64,000 nucleotides of DNA from an uncultured bacterium (GCA_902475545.1 CABRZP010000003.1:62001-126000), one strand, 5' to 3'. Positions 52,063 through 61,722 are shown, counted from the first letter of the stretch. The notes: a model not told the origin generated them from the sequence alone. Translations and numbers: made by a program.

Positions 52063-52106
52063 TATATATAGTGAAGATATGATGAAGATTTCTTTCGGAG
52101 GCTAAG

Positions 52107-53426
52107 TTGGTAGAAAGATTTTATATAAAAGGCGGAACCCCACTAAAAGGTGAAGTACAAATAGGCGGAGCTAAGAATTCAGTATTAAAACTTATGGCGG
52201 CTGCAATTCTGGCTAAAGGCGAATCAAAAATTTATAATGTTCCTGATTTAACAGATGTTGAGATTATGCTTAGCGTTATCGCTCAATTAGGTGCAAAAAC
52301 AAGTTATAATAAAGAAGAAAAATCATTAACAATAGATGCTACTGATATTACTAATATAACTGCAAGTTATGAATTAGTAAGTAAAATGAGAGCATCTTTT
52401 ATTGTTTTAGGTGCATTAGTTTCACGTTGTCGTGAAGCTCGAGTTGCTTTACCTGGCGGATGTGCTATCGGAGAAAGAAGAGTTGATTTCCACATTCGCG
52501 GACTTGAAGCTCTTGGTGCTAAAATCAAAATTGAAAGCGGTTATGTACACGCTAAAGCAAGTAAACTTGTAGGTTCAGATGTATATTTGGATATCCCTTC
52601 TGTAGGTGCAACTGAAAATATTATGTTGGCATCAGTTTTAGCAGAAGGCTCAACAAGAATTCAAAACGCAGCACAAGAACCTGAAATCGTTGATCTTGCA
52701 AACTTCTTAAATACTATGGGAGCTGATATTTCAGGTGCCGGAACTTCTGAAATTATTATTAACGGTGTAAAACAATCTGATTTACATCCGATTGAATATA
52801 CAACAATTCCGGACAGAATTGAAGCCGGAACATTTATGACAGCAATCATTGCAACTAAAGGAAAAGGTATTATAAAAAATATATATCCTGCACACTTGAC
52901 ATTCTTTACCGATAAATTGTTAAAGATGGGGGCAAATATAAAACTTCTTGACCCGACATCAATGGAAGTAAGCTGTAAAAACAGATTGAACTCTATAAAT
53001 TTTGTAACTCAGCCATATCCGGGCTTCCCGACAGACTTACAGTCAATGGCTATGACCCTTTTGACCACAGCAAATGGTGTTGGTATTATTACAGAAAGTT
53101 TGTACGAAAACAGATTTATGCAGGTTCCTGATTTGAATAGAATGGGTGCAGATATTCACCAAGACAGAAACCACGCAATTATTAAAGGTGTTAAAAAACT
53201 TTCCGGAGCTATCTTAACAGCAAGTGATTTGAGAGCCGGTGCATCTTTAGTTGTAGCAGCGTTAATGGCTGACGGAAATTCTGTCGTTGAAAAACTACAT
53301 CATATAGATAGAGGATACGAAAATTTCGAAAGTAAGATAAGATTGTTAGGAGGGAAAATAGAACGTAAAAACGAAGATTTCCCATCAAACCTAACGGAGG
53401 GTACACATAATGAGTCCTACTTATAA
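52107..53426 (+). CDS. murA: UDP-N-acetylglucosamine 1-carboxyvinyltransferase
   Basis: 439 residues; first step of peptidoglycan synthesis, adding enolpyruvate from PEP to UDP-GlcNAc. Motifs are GGAKNSVLKLMAAAILA (about 11-27), the active-site Cys in LPGGCAIGERRVDFH, TIPDRIEAGTFM, PGFPTDLQSMAM and TASDLRAGASLVVAALMA. The Cys is present, so the fosfomycin target is intact. It starts with TTG, fixed by CGGAGG 5 nt upstream and the conserved N-terminus. The last 17 bp overlap the next gene, which gives the protein a non-conserved tail. Confidence 0.96.
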   Translation: MVERFYIKGGTPLKGEVQIGGAKNSVLKLMAAAILAKGESKIYNVPDLTDVEIMLSVIAQLGAKTSYNKEEKSLTIDATDITNITASYELVSKMRASFIVLGALVSRCREARVALPGGCAIGERRVDFHIRGLEALGAKIKIESGYVHAKASKLVGSDVYLDIPSVGATENIMLASVLAEGSTRIQNAAQEPEIVDLANFLNTMGADISGAGTSEIIINGVKQSDLHPIEYTTIPDRIEAGTFMTAIIATKGKGIIKNIYPAHLTFFTDKLLKMGANIKLLDPTSMEVSCKNRLNSINFVTQPYPGFPTDLQSMAMTLLTTANGVGIITESLYENRFMQVPDLNRMGADIHQDRNHAIIKGVKKLSGAILTASDLRAGASLVVAALMADGNSVVEKLHHIDRGYENFESKIRLLGGKIERKNEDFPSNLTEGTHNESYL

Positions 53427-53745
53427 ACGTTGGTACGATCATGACCCATTATTATTAGAAGTAATTGAGCTTTTGAGAAATTATCAAACTGAATTAAGAG
53501 CTCAAGCAGAAATATTTTTGCAAAAAATTGAAGAAAAAGTTTCAAAAGAAACAATTGATAAATTTTATGCTATGGTTAAGCCTGTAAATGCAAATAATCG
53601 TTGGTATGATAAAGATCCTGTTATCTCCAGAACGGTAGAAATTTTGAGAATTGTTCCACCTGAAGCTCAACGTATTTGTGCCCAAAATTTTATTAAAACA
53701 TTAAAGGAAATGGGGATCGAATACGAAAGTCCAAATGTAAAATAA
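53410..53745 (+). CDS. Duplicated RWYDxDP-motif protein, 111 aa, unrecognised
   Basis: Two copies of the same 30-35-residue unit: residues 7-41 (RWYDHDPLLLEVIELLRNYQ...) and 64-98 (RWYDKDPVISRTVEILRIVP...). Each pairs an R-W-Y-D-x-D-P turn with a helix. It starts inside murA with a 17-bp overlap and GGAGGG upstream, so it is translationally coupled to murA. The product may act with cell-wall synthesis, but that rests on position only. Function unknown. Confidence 0.8.
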   Translation: MSPTYKRWYDHDPLLLEVIELLRNYQTELRAQAEIFLQKIEEKVSKETIDKFYAMVKPVNANNRWYDKDPVISRTVEILRIVPPEAQRICAQNFIKTLKEMGIEYESPNVK

Positions 53746-53769
53746 GTTGAAATAGTGTAGTGGGAAAAT

Positions 53770-53802
53770 AAAAAGAACTCTGATAAATTCAGGGTTCTTT
53801 TT
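53770..53802 (+). terminator. murA operon terminator
   Basis: A 14-bp stem AAAAAGAACTCTGA/TCAGGGTTCTTTTT with one G-U pair, and an in-stem T-run of five at the 3' end. Confidence 0.85.
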
Positions 53803-53813
53803 ATTATAATGAG

Positions 53814-53840
53814 AAGCCCGTACATTATTCGTACAGGCTT
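53814..53840 (-). terminator. Terminator of the TolC-like gene
   Basis: AAGCC-x-GTAC pairs with GTAC-x-GGCTT around a 7-nt loop. The odd position is C-A on the plus strand but U-G on the minus strand, which suggests it was kept for the minus transcript. The T-run is short. Confidence 0.65.
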
Positions 53841-53875
53841 TTAGTAAGTAAAAATATGATTAAGATTTAGTGTAT

Positions 53876-55276
53876 TTATAACTGTGTTCCAACCGCTTTG
53901 TACAATCCAATGTAATCAACAAGGCAGTTAATTTTATCGTTTACAACTTGCTTATCTGTAAATAAAACATTTTCTTTTACTTGAATTAAATCAAGTTTAG
54001 AAATTGTTCCTTGATTATATTTCTGAGTGCTGTAACCAAAATCTTGTCTTTCAAGTTTTGCTTGTTTCTCGGTATCTGTAAATTTTTGATGATCAAGTTT
54101 TATTGAAACCATTGCATCATTTACTTCTTGAATTGCAGTAAGATTTGTTTTTCTATAATTATTTAAAATTCTTTCATATTCATCTTTTTTCATTCTAAGA
54201 TTAGCAACTCTTCTGCCGCCTGTAAATATTGGAAGATTAAGCCCGCCGCCAAGCATTGCCAGTGCATTTTTAGTAGTAAATACACTTCCTAAATCGTTGG
54301 CTAAGAAAAACGCAACCCCCATAAGATTAACTGATGGTAAAAATTCTTTTTTAGCAACCCTGACATTTATACCTGCTTTTTCAACCATTTTTTCTGCTCT
54401 GATGTAATCAGGTCGTGTTACAATAACTTCTGACGAAATTTCAGATGGAATATTACCGGAAAAATGAATATCGTCAAAACTTGTTCTAGTTAAAGATTCA
54501 GCTTTATTCGGATTTTCACCAAGCAATACACATAATTGATTTAATAATTTTGTTCTTTGCTTTTTATATTCTGTTAAATCTGTATTACCTGCAATATATG
54601 ATTTATTTGCTTTTACAGTATCAGCTGTAGAAGTTAAACCTTCTTTATTTCTTGCTAACATTAAATCGTAAATTGTTTTTCTATCCTGAACGATTTCTTC
54701 TTGCAAAGCAATCATTTTATCCAATTTAACAATATTAAAATAAGTAGTTCCAACAGCAGATGCAATTGAAATATATGCGGCACGCTCGTCTTGCAAAGAA
54801 GCTTCGTAATCTTTCTTAGAAGCTTTTGTTTTATCTCTGTTTTTCAGGAATAAATCCAATTCATAACTGGCAAAAGCCGGAACTGAAAATCCCCAGTCAG
54901 AGCTTGATGAATACGGCATTTTTGAATAACCGGCACCCGCCCCAAGATTAGCTGATGGAAGTTCATTTGCAAATTGAATTTTTACTGCTTGATAATATTC
55001 ATCAACAGCAATAGTTGCCATTTTTAAATCGTAATTGTTTTTTATTGCGGTATCAATATAACCGTTCAAAATATCATCATTGAAATTTTTCCACCAATCA
55101 TAGTTAATATATTCATATTTGAAAACATCGCTTTTTGCTCTTTGCTTATGAGTTTTTGTTATTGAAACTTTTTTAGGTTCTTTTATATCTTTGTTTCCTA
55201 TAGCAAGACATGCTGCAGGAGAAATATTTGTCAAAATAAAACTTGCCAATAATAATGTAGCTATACTCTTTTTCAA
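53876..55276 (-). CDS. TolC-type outer-membrane efflux protein
   Basis: 466 residues with a signal peptide (about 1-25; no good lipobox, though a Cys lies at 23). The mature protein has two internally repeated halves (about 60-255 and 256-460). They carry the OEP family pattern 'LNGYIDTAIKNNYDLKMATIAVDEY', 'YELDLFLKNRDK', 'AAYISIASAVGTTYFNIVKLD', 'EVIVTRPDYIRAEKMVEKAG' and 'YERILNNYRKTNLTAIQEVNDAM'. It forms the periplasm-crossing channel of a tripartite pump. TTG start with GAGGA upstream. It is divergent from marR and the emr genes, with an operator in between, so it is the likely exit duct for EmrAB. Confidence 0.9.
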   Translation of the reverse strand: MKKSIATLLLASFILTNISPAACLAIGNKDIKEPKKVSITKTHKQRAKSDVFKYEYINYDWWKNFNDDILNGYIDTAIKNNYDLKMATIAVDEYYQAVKIQFANELPSANLGAGAGYSKMPYSSSSDWGFSVPAFASYELDLFLKNRDKTKASKKDYEASLQDERAAYISIASAVGTTYFNIVKLDKMIALQEEIVQDRKTIYDLMLARNKEGLTSTADTVKANKSYIAGNTDLTEYKKQRTKLLNQLCVLLGENPNKAESLTRTSFDDIHFSGNIPSEISSEVIVTRPDYIRAEKMVEKAGINVRVAKKEFLPSVNLMGVAFFLANDLGSVFTTKNALAMLGGGLNLPIFTGGRRVANLRMKKDEYERILNNYRKTNLTAIQEVNDAMVSIKLDHQKFTDTEKQAKLERQDFGYSTQKYNQGTISKLDLIQVKENVLFTDKQVVNDKINCLVDYIGLYKAVGTQL

Positions 55277-55323
55277 TGTTTTATATCCTCTTAAAAATAT
55301 CTACTTGCATTTTATATATCAGT

Positions 55324-55354
55324 ATGATAACATAATATTGTTGCAAATGCAACA
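55324..55354 (-). promoter_or_regulatory. Divergent MarR operator over the tolC-like promoter
   Basis: The inverted repeat TGTTGCA-AA-TGCAACA (55339-55354) is a typical MarR-size site. It overlaps the -35 of a minus-strand promoter (TTGCAT, 17-nt spacer, TATCAT; 55324-55352) for the TolC-like gene. Binding here would block that promoter and lies 40 bp from the marR start, so the repressor can control both directions. Confidence 0.7.
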
Positions 55355-55393
55355 CATAATTTTTACAACATAGAGAAAATTCTAAACCATAAG

Positions 55394-55855
55394 ATGTATA
55401 AATATCAGCACTACACAGATTCAATATTTTATCAATTCGAGCAAACTGCAAAGTATTGCCGTTTTTTAGGTGCTCAAGTTTTTCAAAAATTAAATATGCC
55501 AGTAACACCTGATGAATTTTATGCCTTGGATGTTATTATGTTAAATAATAATATTTGTCAAAGAGAACTTGCAAAAATGATTTTGAAGGATAGGCCAAAT
55601 ACCGGAAGAATTTTAGATTCTCTTGAATCAAAAGGATACATTAAACGCTTTGCTGACACAAAAAATAACAGACTTGTACGTAGAATGAAGATAACATCAG
55701 AAGGAATTAGAGTGACGGAAGAAACCTCCGCAAAACTAAGAGAATATATCAGTAATATCCCTAAAATATTCTCAGATGAAGATAAAGATTTATTAAGAAG
55801 TTTAATTATAAAATTTAGAGAAAGTTTAGAACTACAAGTAGAAATGAAAATATAA
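55394..55855 (+). CDS. MarR-family transcriptional regulator
   Basis: 153 residues. Winged helix at about 50-115: 'NICQRELAKMILKDRPNTGRILDSLESKGYIKRFADTKNNRLVRRMKITSEG'. The D-x-R-(x)n-R wing and the recognition helix are typical. N- and C-terminal helices would dimerise and bind a phenolic or similar inducer. It heads the efflux operon 11 bp before the membrane-fusion gene. No ribosome site was found at the ATG and the promoter was not resolved. Confidence 0.92.
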   Translation: MYKYQHYTDSIFYQFEQTAKYCRFLGAQVFQKLNMPVTPDEFYALDVIMLNNNICQRELAKMILKDRPNTGRILDSLESKGYIKRFADTKNNRLVRRMKITSEGIRVTEETSAKLREYISNIPKIFSDEDKDLLRSLIIKFRESLELQVEMKI

Positions 55856-55866
55856 GAGGTTAAAAC

Positions 55867-56871
55867 ATGGAAGAGAAAATTCAAGAACAAGAAGTTATTG
55901 AAGAAACACAAAACAAAAAACCAAAAGGAAGAAAAAGAAAAATAGCTATAGGTATTGTTGCTATTGCAGCAATTCTTTCAGGATTTTATATTGCTCATGA
56001 AATGCAATACCAATCAACAGATGATGCCTACGTTGAAACAACAACAGTGAATGTTGCTCCTCGTGTATCAGGACAAATAGCAGAAGTTTACGTAAAAGAT
56101 AACCAACACGTAAATGAAGGCGATTTAGTTGCAGTTATTGATGCTGACGATTACAAAATCAAATTAGAACAAGCAGATTCTACTTATGAAAAAATTAAAT
56201 TAGATCAATCAAATGCTAAAGCTAATCTTGTAGCTGCAGAATCTAATATTGCCCTTGCCAAAAAAGATTTAGAAAGATATAGAAAACTTTATGAACAAGG
56301 TGCAGTTTCAAAACAAACTTTTGATGCGGCTCAAGTCAAATATGATGATGCTCAAGCTAGTTTAACCCAGGCAAATCAGGCTTTATTTTCAGAAAACGGT
56401 AAAACCGTTGCCGATGCAAACTTAAGAACAGCAAAAGCTGCAAAAGATAAAGCTGCACTTGACCTATCTTACACAAAAATCTATGCACCACAAGCTGGAA
56501 CAGTTTCATCCAGAAGAGTTGAAAAAGGAATGTATGTAACAGCAGGAGCTCCATTATTTACTCTTGTACCTGAAGAAGTTTGGATTGTTGCAAATTTCAA
56601 AGAAAACCAATTAACAAATATGAAACCGGGTCAACCTGTTGAAATTAAAATTGATACATATCCAAATAAAAAATTCAAAGGGAAAATTGACAGTATTCAA
56701 AGAGCATCAGGGGCTAAATCAAGTTTATTCCCACCTGAAAATGCTGTAGGCTCGTTTGTAAAAATTGTACAAAGAATTCCTGTAAAAATTGTATTTACTG
56801 AAAATATAAATCCAAATGAATACAACATAGTTCCGGGAATGTCAGTAGTTCCAAAAGTTAAAGTTAAATAG
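55867..56871 (+). CDS. emrA: EmrA-type membrane fusion protein
   Basis: 334 residues. A short basic cytoplasmic tail and one membrane helix (about 22-42) are followed by a lipoyl/barrel-sandwich half (VAPRVSGQIAEVYVKDNQHVNEGDLVAVID), a coiled-coil hairpin (about 95-190), the second lipoyl half and a beta barrel ('IYAPQAGTVSSRRVEKGMYVTAGAPLFTLVPEEVWIVANFKENQL'). It bridges EmrB and a TolC channel. The terminator-like hairpin after it may reduce downstream expression. Confidence 0.92.
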   Translation: MEEKIQEQEVIEETQNKKPKGRKRKIAIGIVAIAAILSGFYIAHEMQYQSTDDAYVETTTVNVAPRVSGQIAEVYVKDNQHVNEGDLVAVIDADDYKIKLEQADSTYEKIKLDQSNAKANLVAAESNIALAKKDLERYRKLYEQGAVSKQTFDAAQVKYDDAQASLTQANQALFSENGKTVADANLRTAKAAKDKAALDLSYTKIYAPQAGTVSSRRVEKGMYVTAGAPLFTLVPEEVWIVANFKENQLTNMKPGQPVEIKIDTYPNKKFKGKIDSIQRASGAKSSLFPPENAVGSFVKIVQRIPVKIVFTENINPNEYNIVPGMSVVPKVKVK

Positions 56872-56879
56872 TTAAAAAA

Positions 56880-56905
56880 GGAGTGGTTTTTCACTCCTCT
56901 TTTTT
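56880..56905 (+). terminator. Intraoperonic terminator between emrA and emrB
   Basis: GGAGTG/CACTCC stem with a GTTTTT loop and a TCTTTTTT tail, 9 bp past emrA. The emrB start lies 15 bp further, so this is an attenuator inside the operon, giving more EmrA than EmrB. Confidence 0.8.
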
Positions 56906-56919
56906 AGAAGGTATTTAAA

Positions 56920-58476
56920 ATGTCAGAACAAATACAAGAATGGAAACCCTCTGTTAATCCATGGTTTATGATACTACCTGTAATGATTGCAACATTTATG
57001 TATGCATTAGATGAAACAGTTGCCAATGTTGCATTGCCACATATTGCCGGTTCATATTCGGTTAGTTCTCAGGAATCTATATGGGTTTTGACAAGTTATT
57101 TAATGGCGAGCAGTATTGTTATTCCTATGATTGATTTTTTGTGTAGATTTTTAGGACGTAAAAACCTGTTTATGCTGGCTGTTTTCATTTTTACATTGGC
57201 TTCATTCTTGTGCGGAATTTCAAATTCTATTGGAATGATAGTACTGGCACGTGCAATGCAGGGTTTTGGCGGAGGCTGCTTAATGCCGATGGCTCAGGCT
57301 GTTACTATGGAAAGTTTTTCCGGCGAAGAAAGAAATAAAGCAATGGCTGTTTTTGGTATGGTTGTTGTAGTCGCCCCTATTTTAGGTCCAATTGTAGGTG
57401 GCTGGATTACTGAAAACTGGTCTTGGCCGTATATTTTCTTTATTAATATCCCTGTTGGATTTCTTTGTATTCTTTTAGCTAAAAAATTTCTGGAAGATCC
57501 TCCGTATGCAAAAAGACAGGCAAATACGCATCTTGATAAATTCGGATTTTTATGGCTTTGTGTTTGGTTAATTCCTTTGCAGATTGTGTTTGATAAAGGT
57601 AATGATGCTGATTGGTTTAATGCTCCGTGGATTTGTAAATTATCAGCAGTAGCATTAATCGGTGCAATACTGTTCTTTTATTCACAAATCAAGGGACAGA
57701 ATACTTTAGTAAAACTTGATGTATTAAAGGATAGAAATTATCTTTTCGGAACCGGTATGTTGATTCTAGTTAATGCCGTATTACTTGCCTCACTGGCAAT
57801 TTTACCTCAAATGCTTCAATACTTAATGGGTTATGACTCATTTTTAAGCGGATTGGCAATTGCACCTAGAGGTTTAGGTTCGCTTACAGCGTCTGTAATT
57901 TTTGGTTGTGTAGGTGGACGTATAAGTTATCGTAATTATGGCTTGGTGGGTTTAACCTGTCTGGCTGCCGGAGGTTGGATGCTTGGATTGTTGAACTTAC
58001 AAATAAATCCTATGAATATTGCAATTCCTAACTTTATATTTGGAATGGGACTTGTATTTTCATTTATGCCGATTACTACATTATCTTGTATAACTTTGAG
58101 GAATGACCAGATGACAAACGCATCAGGTTTGCAAAATCTTTTAAAAACTATCGGCGGTGCTGTTGGAACTTCTCTTGTTGCTACAATGATTTCACGATTT
58201 TCACAGGTTCATCAAAACGGACTTGTTAAAAATATGACAGAATTAAATCCTGCATTTTCAGAACGATTTCAAATGTATACAAGTTCATTTATTCATCAGG
58301 CAGGAGATATGATAAGTTCTGCTAATCTTGCAGGTAAAATGTTATATAATCAACTTATTCAGCAATCTACATTATGTGCATATATGACAACTTTTAAAGT
58401 TTTTGCAGTTGCCTGTTTTGTTTTAATTCCGTTTATGTTTTTATTAAAAGGAGAGACAAATAAAGTAGAGAAATAA
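56920..58476 (+). CDS. emrB: EmrB-type DHA2 family drug:H+ antiporter (copy 1)
   Basis: 518 residues, about 14 membrane helices of the MFS DHA2 family. Motif A-like LGRKNLFM, motif C VVVAPILGPIVGGWITENWSWPYIFFINIPVG, and the D-E pair in helix 1 (YALDETVANVALPHI) are visible. It exports hydrophobic toxic compounds with EmrA and an outer-membrane channel. Copy 2 follows after 4 bp and is clearly a paralogue. Confidence 0.93.
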   Translation: MSEQIQEWKPSVNPWFMILPVMIATFMYALDETVANVALPHIAGSYSVSSQESIWVLTSYLMASSIVIPMIDFLCRFLGRKNLFMLAVFIFTLASFLCGISNSIGMIVLARAMQGFGGGCLMPMAQAVTMESFSGEERNKAMAVFGMVVVVAPILGPIVGGWITENWSWPYIFFINIPVGFLCILLAKKFLEDPPYAKRQANTHLDKFGFLWLCVWLIPLQIVFDKGNDADWFNAPWICKLSAVALIGAILFFYSQIKGQNTLVKLDVLKDRNYLFGTGMLILVNAVLLASLAILPQMLQYLMGYDSFLSGLAIAPRGLGSLTASVIFGCVGGRISYRNYGLVGLTCLAAGGWMLGLLNLQINPMNIAIPNFIFGMGLVFSFMPITTLSCITLRNDQMTNASGLQNLLKTIGGAVGTSLVATMISRFSQVHQNGLVKNMTELNPAFSERFQMYTSSFIHQAGDMISSANLAGKMLYNQLIQQSTLCAYMTTFKVFAVACFVLIPFMFLLKGETNKVEK

Positions 58477-58480
58477 TATT

Positions 58481-60046
58481 ATGGAAAAAGAAAACATTAT
58501 ACAACCCGATGATGATAGCAAATATTTGCCCGATAACCCATGGATTTCAGCAATCCCAACAATGCTTGCAGTATTTATCTATGTACTGGACGGGACAATT
58601 GCGAATGTAGCTTTGCCGCATATGGCAGGAAGTTTTTCGGCTACACGTGATGAGAGTATGTGGATTTTAACAAGTTACTTAATTGCAAGTGGGGTTATTA
58701 TTCCATCAGTAGATTTTTTTAGTAAACTTTTTGGCCGAAAAAACTTTTTTGTAATTAGTATATTACTGTTTACACTTGCTTCTATGCTTTGCGGAATGGC
58801 ACAAAACCTTGGTCAAATGGTTCTGTTCAGAATTTTGCAAGGTGCAGGCGGCGGTGGAATTTTGCCTATTTCTCAAGCTATTATGATGGAAAGTTTTCCT
58901 AAAGAAAAACGCGGAACCGCAATGGCTATTTTTGGTATGGGTATTATTGTTGCCCCAATTGTAGGTCCTGTTTTAGGCGGCTGGATTACGGATAACTGGA
59001 CTTGGCCGTGGATTTTTTATATAAATGTTCCATTTGGATGTCTCGCTGCAATTTTATCTCAAAAACTTTTATTCAATCCACCTTATTCTCATCGTCAAAA
59101 AGGTGTAAAGATTGATGGTGTTGGATTTTTCTTTCTTGCGGTTTGGTTATTATGCCTACAAGTATTTTTCGATAAAGGTAATAATGCCGATTGGTTTAAT
59201 GCAACTTGGATTTGTTGGTTATTCGGAGTGTCTTGTGTTTCAGGTATATGTTTCTTTATTTCACAAATAGTAAGAAAAAATACTCTTGTTGACTTAAGCG
59301 TATTTAAAGATAGAAATTTTATTATTGGGACATTTATACAAGTAATTATGCAAGCTGTTCTATATGCATCACTTGCAATTCTTCCGCAATTTTTACAAAG
59401 TATGATGGGATATACTGCATTTTTAAGCGGTTTTTCAATGATGCCTCGCGGAGTAGGGTGTATGACCGCAACGGTTATTTGTGCAATAATTGCGGATAAA
59501 GTCGATAAAAGAGCTTTGACCGGAGTTGGATTATTTTTACTTGGGGTTGCAGGTATAATACTAGGATTTTTAAATTTACAAATATCAAATATTAATATTA
59601 TGATTCCAAACTTTATTATGGGACTGGGAATGGGACTTTCTTTTGTACCTATAATTAACTTATCTATGGAAACAATGTCTAATGTTCAAATGACAAATGC
59701 GACAGGTCTTCAAAACTTGTTAAAAAACATTGGAAGTGCTATTGGTACTTCACTTGTTGCTACAATGATTACAAGATTCGGACAAATGCATCAATTCATG
59801 ATGGTTGGAAAACTAAACGATCTAAATCCGATATTTGTTGAAAGAGTTCAAACAACAACAGCAGCACTTTCACAGTATGCACATATTACCGTTGCGAAAC
59901 ACATGGCTGAATATTCACAATATGGAACACTATTAAAACAATCCAGCCTTTGGGCATTTATGGATTCTTTCAGAATATTCGGTGTTTTATGCTTTTTACT
60001 AATTCCGCTATTATTGTTATTTAAAAAGAATAATGAATCAAAATAA
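58481..60046 (+). CDS. emrB: EmrB-type DHA2 family drug:H+ antiporter (copy 2)
   Basis: 521 residues, 14 membrane helices, aligned with copy 1 over its whole length. Shared blocks are 'YVLDGTIANVALPHMAGSFSA', 'FGRKNFFV', 'IIVAPIVGPVLGGWITDNWTWPWIFYINVPFG' and 'SNVQMTNATGLQNLLKNIGSAIGTSLVATMITRFGQ'. The first-helix acidic pair D-E of copy 1 is D-G here, a difference at a position that often affects proton coupling. The two copies may form a heteromer or handle different drugs; no second emrA is present. Confidence 0.93.
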   Translation: MEKENIIQPDDDSKYLPDNPWISAIPTMLAVFIYVLDGTIANVALPHMAGSFSATRDESMWILTSYLIASGVIIPSVDFFSKLFGRKNFFVISILLFTLASMLCGMAQNLGQMVLFRILQGAGGGGILPISQAIMMESFPKEKRGTAMAIFGMGIIVAPIVGPVLGGWITDNWTWPWIFYINVPFGCLAAILSQKLLFNPPYSHRQKGVKIDGVGFFFLAVWLLCLQVFFDKGNNADWFNATWICWLFGVSCVSGICFFISQIVRKNTLVDLSVFKDRNFIIGTFIQVIMQAVLYASLAILPQFLQSMMGYTAFLSGFSMMPRGVGCMTATVICAIIADKVDKRALTGVGLFLLGVAGIILGFLNLQISNINIMIPNFIMGLGMGLSFVPIINLSMETMSNVQMTNATGLQNLLKNIGSAIGTSLVATMITRFGQMHQFMMVGKLNDLNPIFVERVQTTTAALSQYAHITVAKHMAEYSQYGTLLKQSSLWAFMDSFRIFGVLCFLLIPLLLLFKKNNESK

Positions 60047-60099
60047 ATATTTTTATGATAAAATTACAATCAGTACTTTATTAAATATACAGGTTCTGA

Positions 60100-61722
60100 G
60101 TGAAAAACAAAAAATATTTATCAACAATAAAAGGGGATTTATTTGGAGCAATTATAGCTACAATAATTGCATTTCCACAAGCTCTGGCTTTTGGAGTTGC
60201 TTCGGGAATGGGAGCATCTGCAGGTATCTGGGGAGCAATTATTTTATCATTTATTGCAGGAATTTTAGGCTGTAATTTGCCTATAATATCCGGTCCGACA
60301 GGTCCGACTGCAATTATTGTAGCTCTTGTCATAAGCAGCGTTAACGGAAATCTTGCCAATGTTATTCCGATTTTGATAATGGCAGCAATTTTCCAACTTG
60401 TTATATCAATTACTGATATTCCTAAAATGATAAAATATGTTCCATATCCGGTAATTTCCGGATTTTTGACAGGTATTGGACTTATTATTATTATTTTACA
60501 ATTATCACCATTACTTGGAGGTATAACTTATTCTTCAACACTAAAAGCCATATTATCATATCCGCATTTATTTACACACATAAATTATCAAGCTTTAATT
60601 CTAGGTATAGGAACACTGGTATTATTATTTTTCACACCAAAAGTTATTACTAAATATATTCCTTCACAGTTATTAGCGTTAATAATAATGACCGCTTGTG
60701 CATATTATTTCGGATTGGATGTAGAAAGAGTTTCAGGTGTAACCTTCAACTTGCCTCATGCATATTTCCCTCACTTTACAATGGAAAACTTCACCAGAGA
60801 TATCCCAATTGCGTTAACACTGGCATTTATTGCAACAAGTGAAGGTTTACTTACAGGTATAATAATGGATTCTCTTGTTAAGGTAAAACATAACTCAAAA
60901 CGCCTTGTTGCATCTCAAGGGATAGGTAATTTATTTTGTGCTATTACAGGTTCAATGTATGGAACAGCGGCAACTATGCGAAGTGTTGCGGCAGTTAAAG
61001 CAGGAGCTCTTACACGAACATCGGCAATTATTTCGTCTTTAATAATGACTCTTGTATTATTTAAGTTCACAGGATTCATTACCCAAATCCCAATATGTGT
61101 CCTTTCAGCTATCCTAATAAAAATAGGTTATGATATTCTTGACATTAAAGTTTTAAAGGTCTTAAAATATGCCCCTAAAGATGATTTGTATGTTTTATTA
61201 ACAGTACTTGGGTTGACAGTGTTTTACAATCTTATATTTGCACTGGGAACAGGAATAGTTCTAGCAGCACTTTTATACGCAAAAAGAATTGCAGATAACA
61301 CTAATATCAGAACTAATATATACAATCCGGCAGCATATACGTCACTGGAAACGAAAGTAGAAAGAGAATCTCATTATAAAATAAGAATTTTACATATAGA
61401 CGGACAATTTTTCTTTGGTTCAATCACACAGATTGTATCTCATTTTGATGAAATGCTGGAAACTGAATATATCATATTAAATTATTCTTCAAATTCCGAA
61501 CTGGATATGTCTGCAATTTTCGCTCTGGAAGATATTATTGTCAGATTACAGGCTCAAAAAATCAAATTGTTTTTAGTAATTCCGAGCGAAAAAGTTTATA
61601 ATCAGGTTCGCTCGCTTGAAATTATATCCCAAATTGGTCAGGATGCTTTGTTTAATGAAGAAACTGATGCAATTAACACAGCAATTATAGAAACACATTT
61701 AGAAAAAATTATTGAAGAATAA
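60100..61722 (+). CDS. SulP-family anion transporter with STAS domain
   Basis: 540 residues. About 12 membrane segments with the family opening 'GDLFGAIIATIIAFPQALAFGVASGMGASAGIWGAI' and 'ISGPTGPTAIIVALVIS'. A cytoplasmic STAS domain fills the C-terminus (about 430-540, 'ILHIDGQFFFGSITQIVSHFDE', 'LDMSAIFALEDIIVRLQ'). The family moves sulfate, bicarbonate or other anions; the substrate cannot be read here. GTG start, with only a weak AGG upstream; a TATACA hexamer ends 8 nt before it. Confidence 0.9.
   Translation: MKNKKYLSTIKGDLFGAIIATIIAFPQALAFGVASGMGASAGIWGAIILSFIAGILGCNLPIISGPTGPTAIIVALVISSVNGNLANVIPILIMAAIFQLVISITDIPKMIKYVPYPVISGFLTGIGLIIIILQLSPLLGGITYSSTLKAILSYPHLFTHINYQALILGIGTLVLLFFTPKVITKYIPSQLLALIIMTACAYYFGLDVERVSGVTFNLPHAYFPHFTMENFTRDIPIALTLAFIATSEGLLTGIIMDSLVKVKHNSKRLVASQGIGNLFCAITGSMYGTAATMRSVAAVKAGALTRTSAIISSLIMTLVLFKFTGFITQIPICVLSAILIKIGYDILDIKVLKVLKYAPKDDLYVLLTVLGLTVFYNLIFALGTGIVLAALLYAKRIADNTNIRTNIYNPAAYTSLETKVERESHYKIRILHIDGQFFFGSITQIVSHFDEMLETEYIILNYSSNSELDMSAIFALEDIIVRLQAQKIKLFLVIPSEKVYNQVRSLEIISQIGQDALFNEETDAINTAIIETHLEKIIEE

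Noticed and set aside
53876..55276. Lipoprotein signal on the TolC-like protein
   Set aside because: Cys23 is present but the preceding residues (P-A-A) do not fit a lipobox; a normal signal peptidase site is more likely.
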